Positions 25,501 to 34,563 are shown, numbered from the stretch's first letter. The stretch: 39,083 nt of DNA from an uncultured Aquimarina sp. (GCA_947498455.1 CANMKK010000039.1:1-39083), one strand, 5' to 3'. A program made the numbers and translations. Notes: a model not told the origin generated them from the sequence alone.

Positions 25501-27425
25501 ACGAGCCTGTCTTTTTTAATAACCAAATGGTGGAGCCCAGAAGTCAGTATACTTATGATTCATTATATAGATTAGTAGAAGCAACAGGTAGGGAGAACAA
25601 TACATTTAATAATGCTCCACAGCCTATAGATGTAGATCAGATAATTAGTACTTTTCCTATAACAGATCAAACGTTACGCAATTATACACAGCTATATACC
25701 TATGATCCGTTAGGAAATATATTGTTTATGAGACATGTGGCAACCACAGAACGTTGGACACGCAGATATGCATATGCTAATGATAGTAATAGGTTAGATC
25801 GAACCTGGATAGGAAACGATCTTACCACCACGATTAACTATCAATATGATAGACACGGAAACATAGAGAATTACAATAATACGCCTAATGAATATGTGAT
25901 ACAATGGGATTATGATGACAGAGTACATCATATGAATCTGGGAGGAGGAGGAGAATCCTTTTATCAATATGATGGTTCAAAGGAACGTAGTAGAAAACGT
26001 ATCCAGCGAGATGGTAATATAACAGAAGAAAGGCTCTATTTAGGAGGTATGGAAGTATATCGTAGATGGAATGGTATTATGTTGGTGGAGGAAATAGAAA
26101 CACATCATCTTTTTTTGGATGATCAACGCATATTGATTGTCGAAAACATACTACAAACCGACAACAACCAATTAAGTACCGGAATCCTTGATCGGTATCA
26201 GTACAGTAATCATATCGGATCTGTCGGACTGGAAATGGATGGAGGAGCCAATATCATTTCTTATGAAGAATATCACCCATTCGGCACCACCGCGTATCAA
26301 GCAAAAAACACCGCTATTAGTGCGACAGCAAAACAGTATCGCTATACGGGAATGGAGCGCGATCATGAAAGTGGATTACAGTATCATTCGGCTAGATATT
26401 ATATACCATGGTTAGGAAGATGGCTAAGTGCCGATCCCATTGGTATTGGAGGAGGAATAAATGTCTATGTATATACAAAGAACAATCCATTGATATGGGT
26501 TGATAAGGCAGGAACACAGCCAACACCACCCGATGAAGATCAAGATCCTACTCCAAGCCCTGAACCAGCAACAGAGGAAGGGAATACCTCTGAAACCGAA
26601 CCTGAAACGGAAGAGCCAGGGGAAGAAGAACCACTTAATTTACAATTGAACCCAGAGTTTTTAAGATCTCGAATACTGCTTCCGTTACATCCAGGTAGAT
26701 TGGTTCCTTTTGCAAACCCACCTATAGGTTTACAACCGTTTCCTTCATTTCCGAGTGTGACACCATACCCTAATCCGGTAACTAGGATTGTGAGGGCAAT
26801 ACAAGAAGGAGCTAATGAATATGAAGTAAGGGCGAGTAGTTTCACTTTCCAACAACAAGAAGCACAACGACTTCAGATTGCAGATGAGGAAGCAGCATTT
26901 AGATTTATGACAGGGCAAGATCTAGAAACTCCAGAGCTTGGAGCAACGCTAAGAAGAGTAGGATTGGACATAGCAAACCGAGCGGGTTTCATAGATCAAG
27001 CCAAAGAATTTGCACTAGGACCGTTTTTACCAGGGACAATTATTGGAGCAAGCGGATATGCTATATACGGCATTGCAGGAGCTGTAGATGGAGATGGGTC
27101 AGTACTAACCGGAGTGTTGAATAATGCCAGTAGTATTGTTCCGGAGATTCCGATAGGAGACACATTTACACTGAGGTTTCCAGGATCACAACCTATTCAA
27201 ACGGATACAAACCCAGAAGGGCCGGCAGAAGATATTATAGGGGTTGGGTTAGGAGTACAGTTAACATTCGGGGAGCATACCATACCAGCTGCAGCAGAAG
27301 GAGGAGAACCAACGACAGTTCCTATACATCGTTTTCGATTAGATACTAATACCAGGTTTAATACAGAAAGTTTTGGAAATACTCGTTTTGGCGCAACGTT
27401 CAATTATGAATTCCGCTTTCGATAG
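19578..27425 (+). CDS. ABC (Tc) toxin BC component: TcB-TcC fusion with SpvB and Rhs domains
   Basis: In characterised Tc toxins the B and C proteins together form a hollow Rhs/YD shell that holds a C-terminal effector and docks on the TcA channel. Here both are one 2615-aa chain, close to the sum of separate B and C proteins. Order: SpvB domain (from about residue 36: LPKGGGALKGIDEKF, then FGLGWSIDLPSIKR); FG-GAP/VCBS-like repeats (about 560-700: LDINGDGQPELV, DMVGDGLTDIVRI, ITDISGTGASDIMY); TcdB middle domains (REFRGFGLVEQ near 846); Rhs/YD repeats from about 1480; Rhs core end DPIGIGGGINVYVYTKNNP from Asp2286, closing at VDKAG (Asp2309), the region of the aspartyl autoprotease in known Rhs and TcC proteins. 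The 300 residues after this are the variable effector region. No signal peptide is visible. The ATG at 19578 precedes a polar lead; the ATG at 19567 is out of frame. Confidence 0.95.
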   Translation: MQNNLDKSNNDIRQIEGNLDALTQEKATTSNAIEIPAISLPKGGGALKGIDEKFQVNGANGTASFSIPFPISPGRNGFEPSLALNYNSGNGNSPFGLGWSIDLPSIKRKTDKKIPKYQDAEEEDVYMFSGSEDLVPFLIKNEDGEYIPKEETTLNGYTVKRYRPRVEGSFSRIEKITHSEHGTYWKVTTRSNIATIFGRDPKARIADPSDPKRIFQWMPEFSYDDKGNWIQYHHKNDINTHVDPLLNRDESIPNTVYNKNRKNGNALYTNTYLKRVTYGNRRAYYANTETPYDPQEPNDPAYFFELVLDYGEHNAVVPTPIEETLWNYREDPFSSYRSAFEIRTNRLCSRILMFHHFGEEKQFTGTTEEEEFGENYLVRSLELHYEPSDINFSGDTEITYLQNVIQCGYIRKPDGTYSVKKLPPIEFTYQKLHWNHEVRTVSPDQIVNAPVGITNNYQWIDLYGEGISGILTEQGEGWYYKNNLGDVDDDGNVAFTVGKKVIPRPSYSGLSNGVLSIQDLEANGKKQVVVNSDQIKGYFELTEDDNWKPFTSFEQIVNIDIQNPNIRFLDINGDGQPELVLTEENVFRWYASKGKKGYLPPETTFKALNEEQGPAIVFSDIEQAIFLADMVGDGLTDIVRIRNGEICYWANMGYGKFSAKITMANAPIFDHPASFNPAYLHITDISGTGASDIMYLGKNAFQVYVNLSGNSWSEVHEIEPFFPIDNTTQVSVIDFLGKGTPCIVWSSDLPLYKNTPMRYIDIMNGKKPHILISYKNNFGKETSISYKSSTHFYLKDKIAGNPWVTKLPFPVQVVNKVTVQEKITDVRFTTEYQYHHGYYDHKEREFRGFGLVEQVDTEIYAEWSRNNDTNALEKEETLFQKPIVTKSWYHTGAFMDREQLLTHYKKEHWLVQYNNRFPEDTIDISEPELEDARLYNQIGDWNIDTYEEALRACKGMLLRQEVFALDAPENPTDDELKLQMKPFTVATHNCNIIHLQPKKENGYAVFLVTESEAITIHYERDESDPRISHTLNSKLDEFGNILERVTVVYGRDQQNATTEFQELSDGVTDFSEDTLDNNVAQRTQLANAFQQNINTARDTQTKTHITYTKNTFSRHDNGVEIVDDIDTPQVYRVRLPYEEKVYEITGMQSANRLFLIEEFDNILTTATEIEYHEVPTTGVQIRLIEHLRTRYLKDDLTILDFGFYDALALPYENYQLAYTSNLINDIYVKQDNTELQLDGEVASNLIQSQGNYSLQDGKLWIRSGIPYIRIDETENLLNVQTRFYSPIAFEDPSGALTTVAYDTETFTGDIRNNDGYYLFIRETQDAVDNKVQLSVFNYRTLSPLRIMDTNANPSSIILNELGLVKATAIEGNGSYTDETRTAVMVIDTADNLSGITEYTEESETNTITQLLATSDYQGTNTVQLRILGNQLLNRATTYFLYDFDAYQNSGIEPTMAMSITREEHFEVNNNAMIRFVFEYTNGSGNVILEKTQAEPGLAYYMEAGIRIQKDTGTDIRWIGTGRKILNNKGHKVKQYEPYFSTNFQYENDEELVETGVTSIHYYDPLGRQIKTELPDGTYIKTEFDSWKQKNFDNNDTVLESSWYLDRINNRIDAALLADGKDPEKEKQAAEKTSLHANTPLSQYLDALGRSILSVANNGKDSLGGNKLYTTMVQLDIEGNTKTVTDARGNQVVRYAYNMLGHRVYHHSMDSGEKWVLTNVLGNPIYSWDDKDQVFRTNYDVLQRPIEQFLHASGNSFLIEKMKYGEDEVDASIKNLQGQLYEQYDSSGRITNREFDFKGNLLEAQRQLAASYQSEVIDWSDGAPTNQLETETFIAAKEYDALNRMTRHYNWYRTDDNVSVYEPSYNERGVLVSEEHITAAERTVVGYIGGRRIVAVSQVMYNEKGQRTQMRYGNGTTTKYHYDPNTYRLIQLRTTRNSMGDIPTSPSNLTDPNVLQNIYYTYDPVGNVIIIEDDAYEPVFFNNQMVEPRSQYTYDSLYRLVEATGRENNTFNNAPQPIDVDQIISTFPITDQTLRNYTQLYTYDPLGNILFMRHVATTERWTRRYAYANDSNRLDRTWIGNDLTTTINYQYDRHGNIENYNNTPNEYVIQWDYDDRVHHMNLGGGGESFYQYDGSKERSRKRIQRDGNITEERLYLGGMEVYRRWNGIMLVEEIETHHLFLDDQRILIVENILQTDNNQLSTGILDRYQYSNHIGSVGLEMDGGANIISYEEYHPFGTTAYQAKNTAISATAKQYRYTGMERDHESGLQYHSARYYIPWLGRWLSADPIGIGGGINVYVYTKNNPLIWVDKAGTQPTPPDEDQDPTPSPEPATEEGNTSETEPETEEPGEEEPLNLQLNPEFLRSRILLPLHPGRLVPFANPPIGLQPFPSFPSVTPYPNPVTRIVRAIQEGANEYEVRASSFTFQQQEAQRLQIADEEAAFRFMTGQDLETPELGATLRRVGLDIANRAGFIDQAKEFALGPFLPGTIIGASGYAIYGIAGAVDGDGSVLTGVLNNASSIVPEIPIGDTFTLRFPGSQPIQTDTNPEGPAEDIIGVGLGVQLTFGEHTIPAAAEGGEPTTVPIHRFRLDTNTRFNTESFGNTRFGATFNYEFRFR
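26514..27425 (+). other. Variable C-terminal (effector) region of the BC protein, unrecognised
   Basis: Residues about 2313-2615, after the conserved Rhs closing motif. They begin with a Pro/Glu/Thr-rich acidic linker (2313-2350), followed by a Pro-rich stretch, an amphipathic helical part (QQQEAQRLQIADEEAAFRFM), a glycine-rich hydrophobic segment at about 2482-2503 (GTIIGASGYAIYGIAGAV) and a C-terminal 75 residues of alternating polar and aromatic residues that end GATFNYEFRFR. I do not recognise a known toxin fold such as ADP-ribosyltransferase, deaminase, nuclease or Rho-type. No immunity gene lies in the 94-nt gap that follows. Confidence 0.7.
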
Positions 27426-27464
27426 TTCATTTGGTATTGGATAAATTATAAAAATAAGAATAGA

Positions 27465-27490
27465 GAGATGTTGACTTAACATATCATCTC
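27465..27490. other. Intercistronic hairpin between BC and TcA genes
   Basis: GAGATG pairs with CATCTC, with TGTT/AACA as an alternative inner pairing, in the 94-nt gap. No T-tract follows, so it is more likely an mRNA-processing or expression-balancing hairpin than a terminator. The genes are probably co-transcribed. Confidence 0.3.
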
Positions 27491-27519
27491 AACACATAAA
27501 TCAATTAAAATCAAAAGTC

Positions 27520-30500
27520 ATGGCAAGACAAAAAAAATACAAGGTATACGGAACACTTACTAACAAAAAGAAGGATAAACTTTCTGGATTACTAGTTCAG
27601 GCTTTTGATGAAGACCCTACGACACCCATGGATTTATTGGGAGTTACTTGTTCTGATGAAAAAGGGGAGTATACTATATCCTATTCTTATGAAGATATCG
27701 CAACACCACATGAGAGCGGTGGAGCAGATATTGTTATCAAAGTTTTCTCTTCTGATGGAGAGTTATTGGAACAGACCAAACGTCACGATAACGCTCCTGT
27801 TCAATTAAAAATAGACGTTAACAACATCCCATACCCCAAAGTACAAGAACCTCCCAAAGGAGATGATACTATTTGGGGAAAAGTACTTACCGAACGGGGA
27901 GAAGGGATTCCAGGTGTTATCGTGCAAGTATTTGATCAACTAGTACCCAATACCTCCAGATCTCAAGTAGCGATGGGAGTACCAGTGATAAGTGGAAAAG
28001 ACGGTAGCTATTTTATAAAAATTCCTAAAAGAGAGCTTACCCGGACCGGGAAAAGAAAATCGGATCTTGTGGTAAAAGCCATGAATAAACAAGGGACTAC
28101 CTTGCGAGAGGAGATTAAATATAATGCGAGTGAAAATGAAGAAATAAACCTGGTAGTTGCTAACCGCATGTATACTGCTCCATCCGAACTGGCCAAACTC
28201 TCAGGAGCAATTAATGAGCACCTGGATGAAAATATTGACCTCAAGGATATTATAGAAACACCACGTCAGCAAGGTGTTACTTTTCTTGCCAGAAAGACAC
28301 AGTACGACGCGAGATTGGTGGCTATGAATGTACTTGCAGAAAAATATGCCAATGGATCACGAAACAAAGTTCCTCAGAGTCTGTATTACACATTATTTAG
28401 AGCAGGAATAGATTCTGATCAAGATCAATTATATAGAGTACATGTCGACGATGCGATGGATTTATATCAAAAAGGAATAAAAGCCAATCTTGTAAATACG
28501 ATCTCTGAGGAAGAACAGCTCAAAATACGGGAAGCTTTTTTAGATGAAAGTGTCAAACATATTCTCAAAAGCAAAGCAGCTCGCAGTGTATCTTCTATGG
28601 AAGAAATACTTTCTCTGACGTTGACCAAAAGTGCTGATCGAAAGGAATTTGCTGCCATGTATTATCATGGAGATAGGGATATTGAAAAAGTATGGGGTCA
28701 GGTAGAAGAGAATTTTGGTAGGGAAATCCGACAAGACTTACAACTAAACGGACGATTGGGATATCTTACGTTTAATAATGTTCCATTAATAAAAAGGATA
28801 AAGAAAGCAGGAATAAGTGCAGATCCATCCCAACTCATTGAAAAAGGATTGTATAAAAAAGAAAACTGGAAAACTATTATTAAAGGAATGGAAATTCCAT
28901 CCATTTTCGAAGGAAAAGACGAAGAAGAAAGAAGAGTTCAATATATCGATTGGATGACAGGGCAATTAGCATTGAGTTATCCAACAGGTATTGTTGCGGA
29001 ACGTGTAAAGGAAAAAGAAATACCACTACAATTTCAAAGTGAAATTGACGATGTTTCACAAGTCGAAGAAGAAGTATATGCAGTGCTGAAATATCGAACG
29101 GAACGTTTTTCATTAGGGAAAGATTCTATCAATCAACAAATCCAGGAATACGAATTAGAAAACGAAATCCTTCTTTCAGGTTCTAAAAAGAACCTCAAAC
29201 GTATTCATCGAACATATCAGTTATCTCCGTCAGATGAAGATATGGCGGTATTACTAGATAAAGAACTGGATTCAGCATTTAAAATCACACGATATGATAA
29301 AGAGGATTTTGTAGCGCGTTTTTCTAAGAATTTTAATAAAGGAAAAGAACAAGCAGAGAGAATCTATGATAAAGCCAATGCAGATGCAGGGCTGATTTCT
29401 CAGGTATCTATGGCATACCTTACTCAGAAGAGAAACCCCGTTCCTGCAATTATCAGTGGAGCTAAAGAATTAGGAAGTCAACCGATCATACAGGATAATC
29501 CAACCATGGAGGAATTGTTCGGTTCTTTGGATTTTTGCTCTTGTGGACATTGCGAATCCATATTGAGTCCGGCAGCATATATGGTAGATTTATTGCAATT
29601 TCTGGATTTAGAAGGATTGGAATATGAAGGGATCAATCCTATAACCAAACTGTTGGAACGAAGACCAGATATAGAAAATATAGAATTGACTTGTGAGAAT
29701 ACCAATACTGTGTTGCCTTATATCGATTTGGTAAATGAAATATTAGAATATTTTATCATTCATCCGGATCTGATGAATCCCGGAAACAATATAGAAAATA
29801 GTATTACGGATTATACGGGGTATAACGTAGAGAAGGGAACAGAGAGTTCAGAATTAGTAACAACTCCGCAATATATCAATATCCTTGCTTATGAAAAGTT
29901 GGCCGAAGCAACATATCCATTGCAGGCACCGTTTCATAGAAACCTGACACTTATCAGAGGATATTTCAATCAGTTGGATACCACACTCGATCAGGCTATG
30001 GAGGTAATGCGTGTCAATGATAGGATGCAACCCGTTACCACACCCTATGCTTGGAAACAGATATGGAATGAACAGCTATACATTTCACCACAGGAGTATA
30101 GTATCCTTACAAATAGCGGTACTACAGATCTCGCTCCATTGTATGGATATACAGCGGGTCAAAACCTGTCTGTAGAAATTCCTAATGCCAAGGTGTTTTG
30201 TAAAACATTGGATATGTCCTATCAGGATTGTGTAAAACTACTACAAACAGTTTTTATCAATCCGGGGGCACGGATCATACCAGCATTAGAACATCTGCAA
30301 AAGGTGTTAAACACTGCTGTAGAAGATAATCTACAGATAGCAGAAGATTACGGAGACGCATCTCTGTTTGATATTATTCATCGTTTTGTTAATGGTGATG
30401 CAGATATAGATGCCCGTTTCGAAGACATTTTTCCTTTAACCGAAGAAGAATTGCAGCAATATAATAATGACCTCAAGCAATGGATGAGGGAGCATCAATC

Positions 30501-33500
30501 CGATATTTTTGGACTCATATTCCTTACCCCGATATCAGGTATAAATGACTGTGGTTTTGAATATCTAAAATTGGGATATGCTAATCCGGAAGCTTCAGAA
30601 TTGAGACCATTTGTATACTGGAAGATCATACGATTTATCCGATTGCAGCGTAAGCTCCAAGTAAGTATAGAAGAAATGGATCAGGTATTGGATGTACTCT
30701 ATGATGCTCAGAGCTTTAATTTGGATACAGAAGACCTTATCGTATTTGATCAGGGGATAGATGATTTTTTAAATATATATGCATTATACTTACAAACAGG
30801 AAAAGCCCTAAAAATAAAAAGTAAAAAGCAGTTAGGACAGGTATTAGCACTTTGGGGTATGATGGGTACATATGGGCCAACATCAGTATATCATAAACTG
30901 TTTTTATCAAAAGCAATTCTGGAAATAGACGAAGCTTTTAAGGCAGATACTACAGGGCAGTATCTCAATGATACTAATCGTTTTATAATGGATCATGCCA
31001 ATGGAATACAGGCGGCTTTAAAAATAGGAGAGGAAGATTGGCAACATATGGTAACTCATGCCGGAATAGTAGAAACCACACCACTTTCAATAGAAAATGT
31101 GACCCTACTCTTCAGATACGCCTTTTTGAGTCAAACACTAAAAATAAGTATTCAGGAATGTATTGATCTTATAAACCTCAGTGGTCTTGATCCGATGATT
31201 ATACAACAATATGAGGAGCTTGGGGAATATAAAGAACCAGAACTTTTACAGTTTATACGATTGGTATCAGAGGTAAAAAAATCAGGCTTCAAAATACAAG
31301 AACTTAACTATCTATTCAGGCATATAGATCAAAATGGAAATAGTGGCCCTTCATTTGATGAAATAACATCGTTTATAGTACCGCTGCGAGAAGCCTTGCA
31401 GCAAGTGGATGAAACATATCCTATTACGGAAGATATCAATAGCGATCAGGCACGCGATCTTTTTACAGCAGTATATGGAGAAGAACTTACCAATCTCTTT
31501 TATGCCACTTTAGAGGATCGTCCGGATATACAATTTAGTACCAATTACACGCATACCTCTGTAACTTTAGAAGAAGCCATTTTTCAGGTAGATGGAAAGA
31601 TTCAATACAATTCTCTGCAAAATACGTTGATCTATCAGGGGATTATGAAGGATCAAACACGACTCGATTATAAGGGGATACCCGGTACTTCAGCTGCATT
31701 CTCTATCGCAATTGATGAGATATTCCAACAAGGTCAGGAAAGGTTACAAGAAATTTTTGATATCTATCCAGAGATTCAGGGACTGTATGATCAAAGTCAG
31801 CCTTTTACGGATATGGTAAGAGAAAATATTGTTCCGGTTCTTAACCGTTTAAAATCAGATATCATACGAGAAAATCTAGGAGCAGCGATAGAGGAAACAC
31901 CTGATGTGGTTGACTTATTGCTTAATACGGTATTAGACGATGAAGTACATTATGTGATGCATGCCAATGCCGATCTTTCCAAACCAGCAATAGCTGATTT
32001 TCTGGAACTAGGGGAGCGAGGAACCACGGCAGCTATTTGGCATGGTGATCAGGTATCCGGAGCAGCCGATGTTAGTACTATTTCCGCAGGAAGTCTTAAT
32101 TTCTCATTAGATATCAACCCCCTTCCGGCAAACCCAATCCCGGGAAATCCCATTAGTGGAATATGGTCATTTTATCTAACTGCCGAAATAGCAGGGAATC
32201 ATAGTTTTTTTGTAGATGTAGATGATACCGGTATTGTCGAATTTTCTATCGAAGGAGAAGATATGATGATGCAAAAATTAGCCAATGGTCAATGGAAGAA
32301 TCAAACCGCTATAGAGATGAATCCCGGAACGCTGTACCGATGCCAATTACAGGTGGAGCATGTAATAGATGTGTTGAGGTTATCCTGGCAGCATGTAGGT
32401 AGTTTAGTAAATAGCATACCTTCTGATGCACTACTACCGATACAACAAATGGATGATGTGAAGCATACTTATATACGAATATTAAAAGTACTGGAATTGA
32501 TGAATGGTTTGGAGATGTCTCCTACAGCTGTGGAGTATTTTAGTAATCACCCGGATTTCGTTTTTAGTGATAACACTGGATTCCTTAATCATATATCAGT
32601 AAGTACAGGAGTATCAGAGATAGTCTCTAGGCAATTATTTAACAGGTTTATGCAATTAATAAACTATAATCAATTAGTTGAAGTGCTGAAGATGGAAAAA
32701 GATACATTGATTGATTTTTGGAAAAATCCATTAGCACAAGATGAATTAGGAAATATAAAAGGATATAGTTATTTCCCATGGAGTAAAGATACCTTTGATC
32801 AAATAACAGCTCATGTAGATGATATCAGCTCAGAAACAGATTTAGTAGGAATGAATGCGTTATGGAGAGTGATTCATATGCATCAAGTACTCACTAAAAC
32901 CCAGTTTACTTTTGATTATCTAAAAGAATGGGTAATTCCATCTCCCGGAGCGGATGTTGCCAATCAAATGCAACAATCGCTACGAGCCAGATATGATGAG
33001 AATGTATGGATGGATATGATCAAACCGGTTCATGATGAGGTGAGAATGAAAGTTAGGGATGCATTGGTAGCCTATGTACTCAGGGCATTACAAAATGATC
33101 CCGCTACGAACCATATTGATACACCAGATAAGTTATTCGAATATTTCCTTATTGATGTAGAAATGGAACCTTGTATGAAGACATCCAGAATTAAGCAAGG
33201 CCTTTCTAGCATACAATTATTTATAAACAGATGTCTGATGAATTTGGAAATTGGTGTATCACCTTCTTCTATTCAATCAAAGCAATGGGAATGGATGAAA
33301 CGATATCGAGTGTGGGAAGCCAATAGAAAAGTGTTCTTATGGCCAGAAAATTGGCTCGATCCTACGTTAAGGAGTACAAAATCTTCATTGTTCAGAGACT
33401 TCGAGGGAGAATTATTGCAATCGGATATTAGTACAGATCTTGCTGTAACTGCTATCGGCAATTATTTAGAAAAATTGGATCGAATCTCACAATTAGAGAT

Positions 33501-34563
33501 TACCGGTATGTGTAGAGAAGATGCCGAGCGTGTTCATGTAATCGGCCATTCATCAGGTATGACCAGAGAGTATTATCATAGAGTGTATGATGGTGCATGG
33601 TCAGCCTGGGAAAAAATTGATCAGGATATAGAAGGAAACCCGGTAACTCCCATCTTCTGGCAGGGACGATTATTCTTATGTTGGTTAACAGTAGTGCCAA
33701 AAGGAGATGAAACCGATCAAATGAACAATAAAACCAATGACCCAGAAAGTTTTAATGACCCTGCAGTGAAGCGGACATACGATGTAAATCTAAACTATAC
33801 CGAATATTACAATAAAAAATGGCATCCTAAGAAAACTTCTGATTTTGACTATCCCTTGTTTTATAAAGATACGGAGTCCATATCCAGATATGACCTGGCA
33901 TTATCATTCTTGATTCGACCCGATGAGACATTGGTGGTAGGAGTGCGATATAAGCAAGAATTTTTAGGAACCTATACATTGTATACAAAGCATAGTCTTC
34001 CGGTAACAATTCGCGAGAAAAAAATAAGGAAAGGAAAAAGTGAAACCAAAATGCCTGAGTTCTGTAAGTATACCAAAGAGTTTCGTGCGCAAACCGGTAA
34101 ATTTTACCGTTGGAACCCGCAGGGAGAAAAAGGGTTAGAAGTGGATTATTACGCTCCGGGAAAAACCATTTCTCATAAAGTGATTAAAGAATCATTTTAT
34201 CGAAAAGTAGACTTCCCGCATCCTATCAAGGATATATATGATGCTCCATTTTTCTGTAGTGATAATAGGCACGTCTTTTTTGTCGAACCAGATAAATCCT
34301 TTATCCCGATCAGGGACTATCAATTTATTGGCCCCGAACTTTCTGTAGAAGTGGTGGTAGAAATTCCCGAACAAGAATTATGGATTGATCCGGATTTGGT
34401 AGATCCTGGATTTGTAGATCCGATCCCTTGGTCTACCTATATGTTAGCAGGGCAAACAATGCCGCAAGATGTACAAGATATAGAAGCAAAAACTGTATTA
34501 AACAATTCCATACCATTTCAGTTTGGGGAGACCAGTATAGGAGTACACGGTAGTATTATATAA
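27520..34563 (+). CDS. Tc toxin A component, N-terminal half (TcaA-like)
   Basis: This is the larger part of the split TcA subunit, 2347 aa, which should form the outer shell of the channel-forming pentamer and carry receptor-binding parts. Visible order: two transthyretin/carboxypeptidase-regulatory-like beta-sandwiches at about 8-105 (KYKVYGTLTNKKKDKLSG) and 117-215 (WGKVLTERGEGIPGVIV); a long alpha-helical region; the VRP1/Tc signature FCSCGHCESILSPAAYMVDL with Cys673, Cys675 and Cys678, then helices; a PA14-like beta domain at about 1500-1630 (IWSFYLTAEIAGNHSFFVDV); and the neuraminidase-like/ABC-toxin N region from about 1825 (RVWEANRKVFLWPENWLDP, then WSAWEKIDQDIEGNPVTP). No signal peptide is seen. 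The ORF ends in TAA 21 nt before the next gene, in the same frame. Confidence 0.93.
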   Translation: MARQKKYKVYGTLTNKKKDKLSGLLVQAFDEDPTTPMDLLGVTCSDEKGEYTISYSYEDIATPHESGGADIVIKVFSSDGELLEQTKRHDNAPVQLKIDVNNIPYPKVQEPPKGDDTIWGKVLTERGEGIPGVIVQVFDQLVPNTSRSQVAMGVPVISGKDGSYFIKIPKRELTRTGKRKSDLVVKAMNKQGTTLREEIKYNASENEEINLVVANRMYTAPSELAKLSGAINEHLDENIDLKDIIETPRQQGVTFLARKTQYDARLVAMNVLAEKYANGSRNKVPQSLYYTLFRAGIDSDQDQLYRVHVDDAMDLYQKGIKANLVNTISEEEQLKIREAFLDESVKHILKSKAARSVSSMEEILSLTLTKSADRKEFAAMYYHGDRDIEKVWGQVEENFGREIRQDLQLNGRLGYLTFNNVPLIKRIKKAGISADPSQLIEKGLYKKENWKTIIKGMEIPSIFEGKDEEERRVQYIDWMTGQLALSYPTGIVAERVKEKEIPLQFQSEIDDVSQVEEEVYAVLKYRTERFSLGKDSINQQIQEYELENEILLSGSKKNLKRIHRTYQLSPSDEDMAVLLDKELDSAFKITRYDKEDFVARFSKNFNKGKEQAERIYDKANADAGLISQVSMAYLTQKRNPVPAIISGAKELGSQPIIQDNPTMEELFGSLDFCSCGHCESILSPAAYMVDLLQFLDLEGLEYEGINPITKLLERRPDIENIELTCENTNTVLPYIDLVNEILEYFIIHPDLMNPGNNIENSITDYTGYNVEKGTESSELVTTPQYINILAYEKLAEATYPLQAPFHRNLTLIRGYFNQLDTTLDQAMEVMRVNDRMQPVTTPYAWKQIWNEQLYISPQEYSILTNSGTTDLAPLYGYTAGQNLSVEIPNAKVFCKTLDMSYQDCVKLLQTVFINPGARIIPALEHLQKVLNTAVEDNLQIAEDYGDASLFDIIHRFVNGDADIDARFEDIFPLTEEELQQYNNDLKQWMREHQSDIFGLIFLTPISGINDCGFEYLKLGYANPEASELRPFVYWKIIRFIRLQRKLQVSIEEMDQVLDVLYDAQSFNLDTEDLIVFDQGIDDFLNIYALYLQTGKALKIKSKKQLGQVLALWGMMGTYGPTSVYHKLFLSKAILEIDEAFKADTTGQYLNDTNRFIMDHANGIQAALKIGEEDWQHMVTHAGIVETTPLSIENVTLLFRYAFLSQTLKISIQECIDLINLSGLDPMIIQQYEELGEYKEPELLQFIRLVSEVKKSGFKIQELNYLFRHIDQNGNSGPSFDEITSFIVPLREALQQVDETYPITEDINSDQARDLFTAVYGEELTNLFYATLEDRPDIQFSTNYTHTSVTLEEAIFQVDGKIQYNSLQNTLIYQGIMKDQTRLDYKGIPGTSAAFSIAIDEIFQQGQERLQEIFDIYPEIQGLYDQSQPFTDMVRENIVPVLNRLKSDIIRENLGAAIEETPDVVDLLLNTVLDDEVHYVMHANADLSKPAIADFLELGERGTTAAIWHGDQVSGAADVSTISAGSLNFSLDINPLPANPIPGNPISGIWSFYLTAEIAGNHSFFVDVDDTGIVEFSIEGEDMMMQKLANGQWKNQTAIEMNPGTLYRCQLQVEHVIDVLRLSWQHVGSLVNSIPSDALLPIQQMDDVKHTYIRILKVLELMNGLEMSPTAVEYFSNHPDFVFSDNTGFLNHISVSTGVSEIVSRQLFNRFMQLINYNQLVEVLKMEKDTLIDFWKNPLAQDELGNIKGYSYFPWSKDTFDQITAHVDDISSETDLVGMNALWRVIHMHQVLTKTQFTFDYLKEWVIPSPGADVANQMQQSLRARYDENVWMDMIKPVHDEVRMKVRDALVAYVLRALQNDPATNHIDTPDKLFEYFLIDVEMEPCMKTSRIKQGLSSIQLFINRCLMNLEIGVSPSSIQSKQWEWMKRYRVWEANRKVFLWPENWLDPTLRSTKSSLFRDFEGELLQSDISTDLAVTAIGNYLEKLDRISQLEITGMCREDAERVHVIGHSSGMTREYYHRVYDGAWSAWEKIDQDIEGNPVTPIFWQGRLFLCWLTVVPKGDETDQMNNKTNDPESFNDPAVKRTYDVNLNYTEYYNKKWHPKKTSDFDYPLFYKDTESISRYDLALSFLIRPDETLVVGVRYKQEFLGTYTLYTKHSLPVTIREKKIRKGKSETKMPEFCKYTKEFRAQTGKFYRWNPQGEKGLEVDYYAPGKTISHKVIKESFYRKVDFPHPIKDIYDAPFFCSDNRHVFFVEPDKSFIPIRDYQFIGPELSVEVVVEIPEQELWIDPDLVDPGFVDPIPWSTYMLAGQTMPQDVQDIEAKTVLNNSIPFQFGETSIGVHGSII

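Noticed and set aside
26500..27425. BC effector region as an ADP-ribosyltransferase, deaminase or nuclease
   Set aside because: I could not see the R-S-E, HxE/CxxC or HNH-type motifs in this segment, so no enzymatic class is assigned.
27426..27519. Immunity gene after the BC toxin
   Set aside because: The gap is only 94 nt, with no ORF of useful length.
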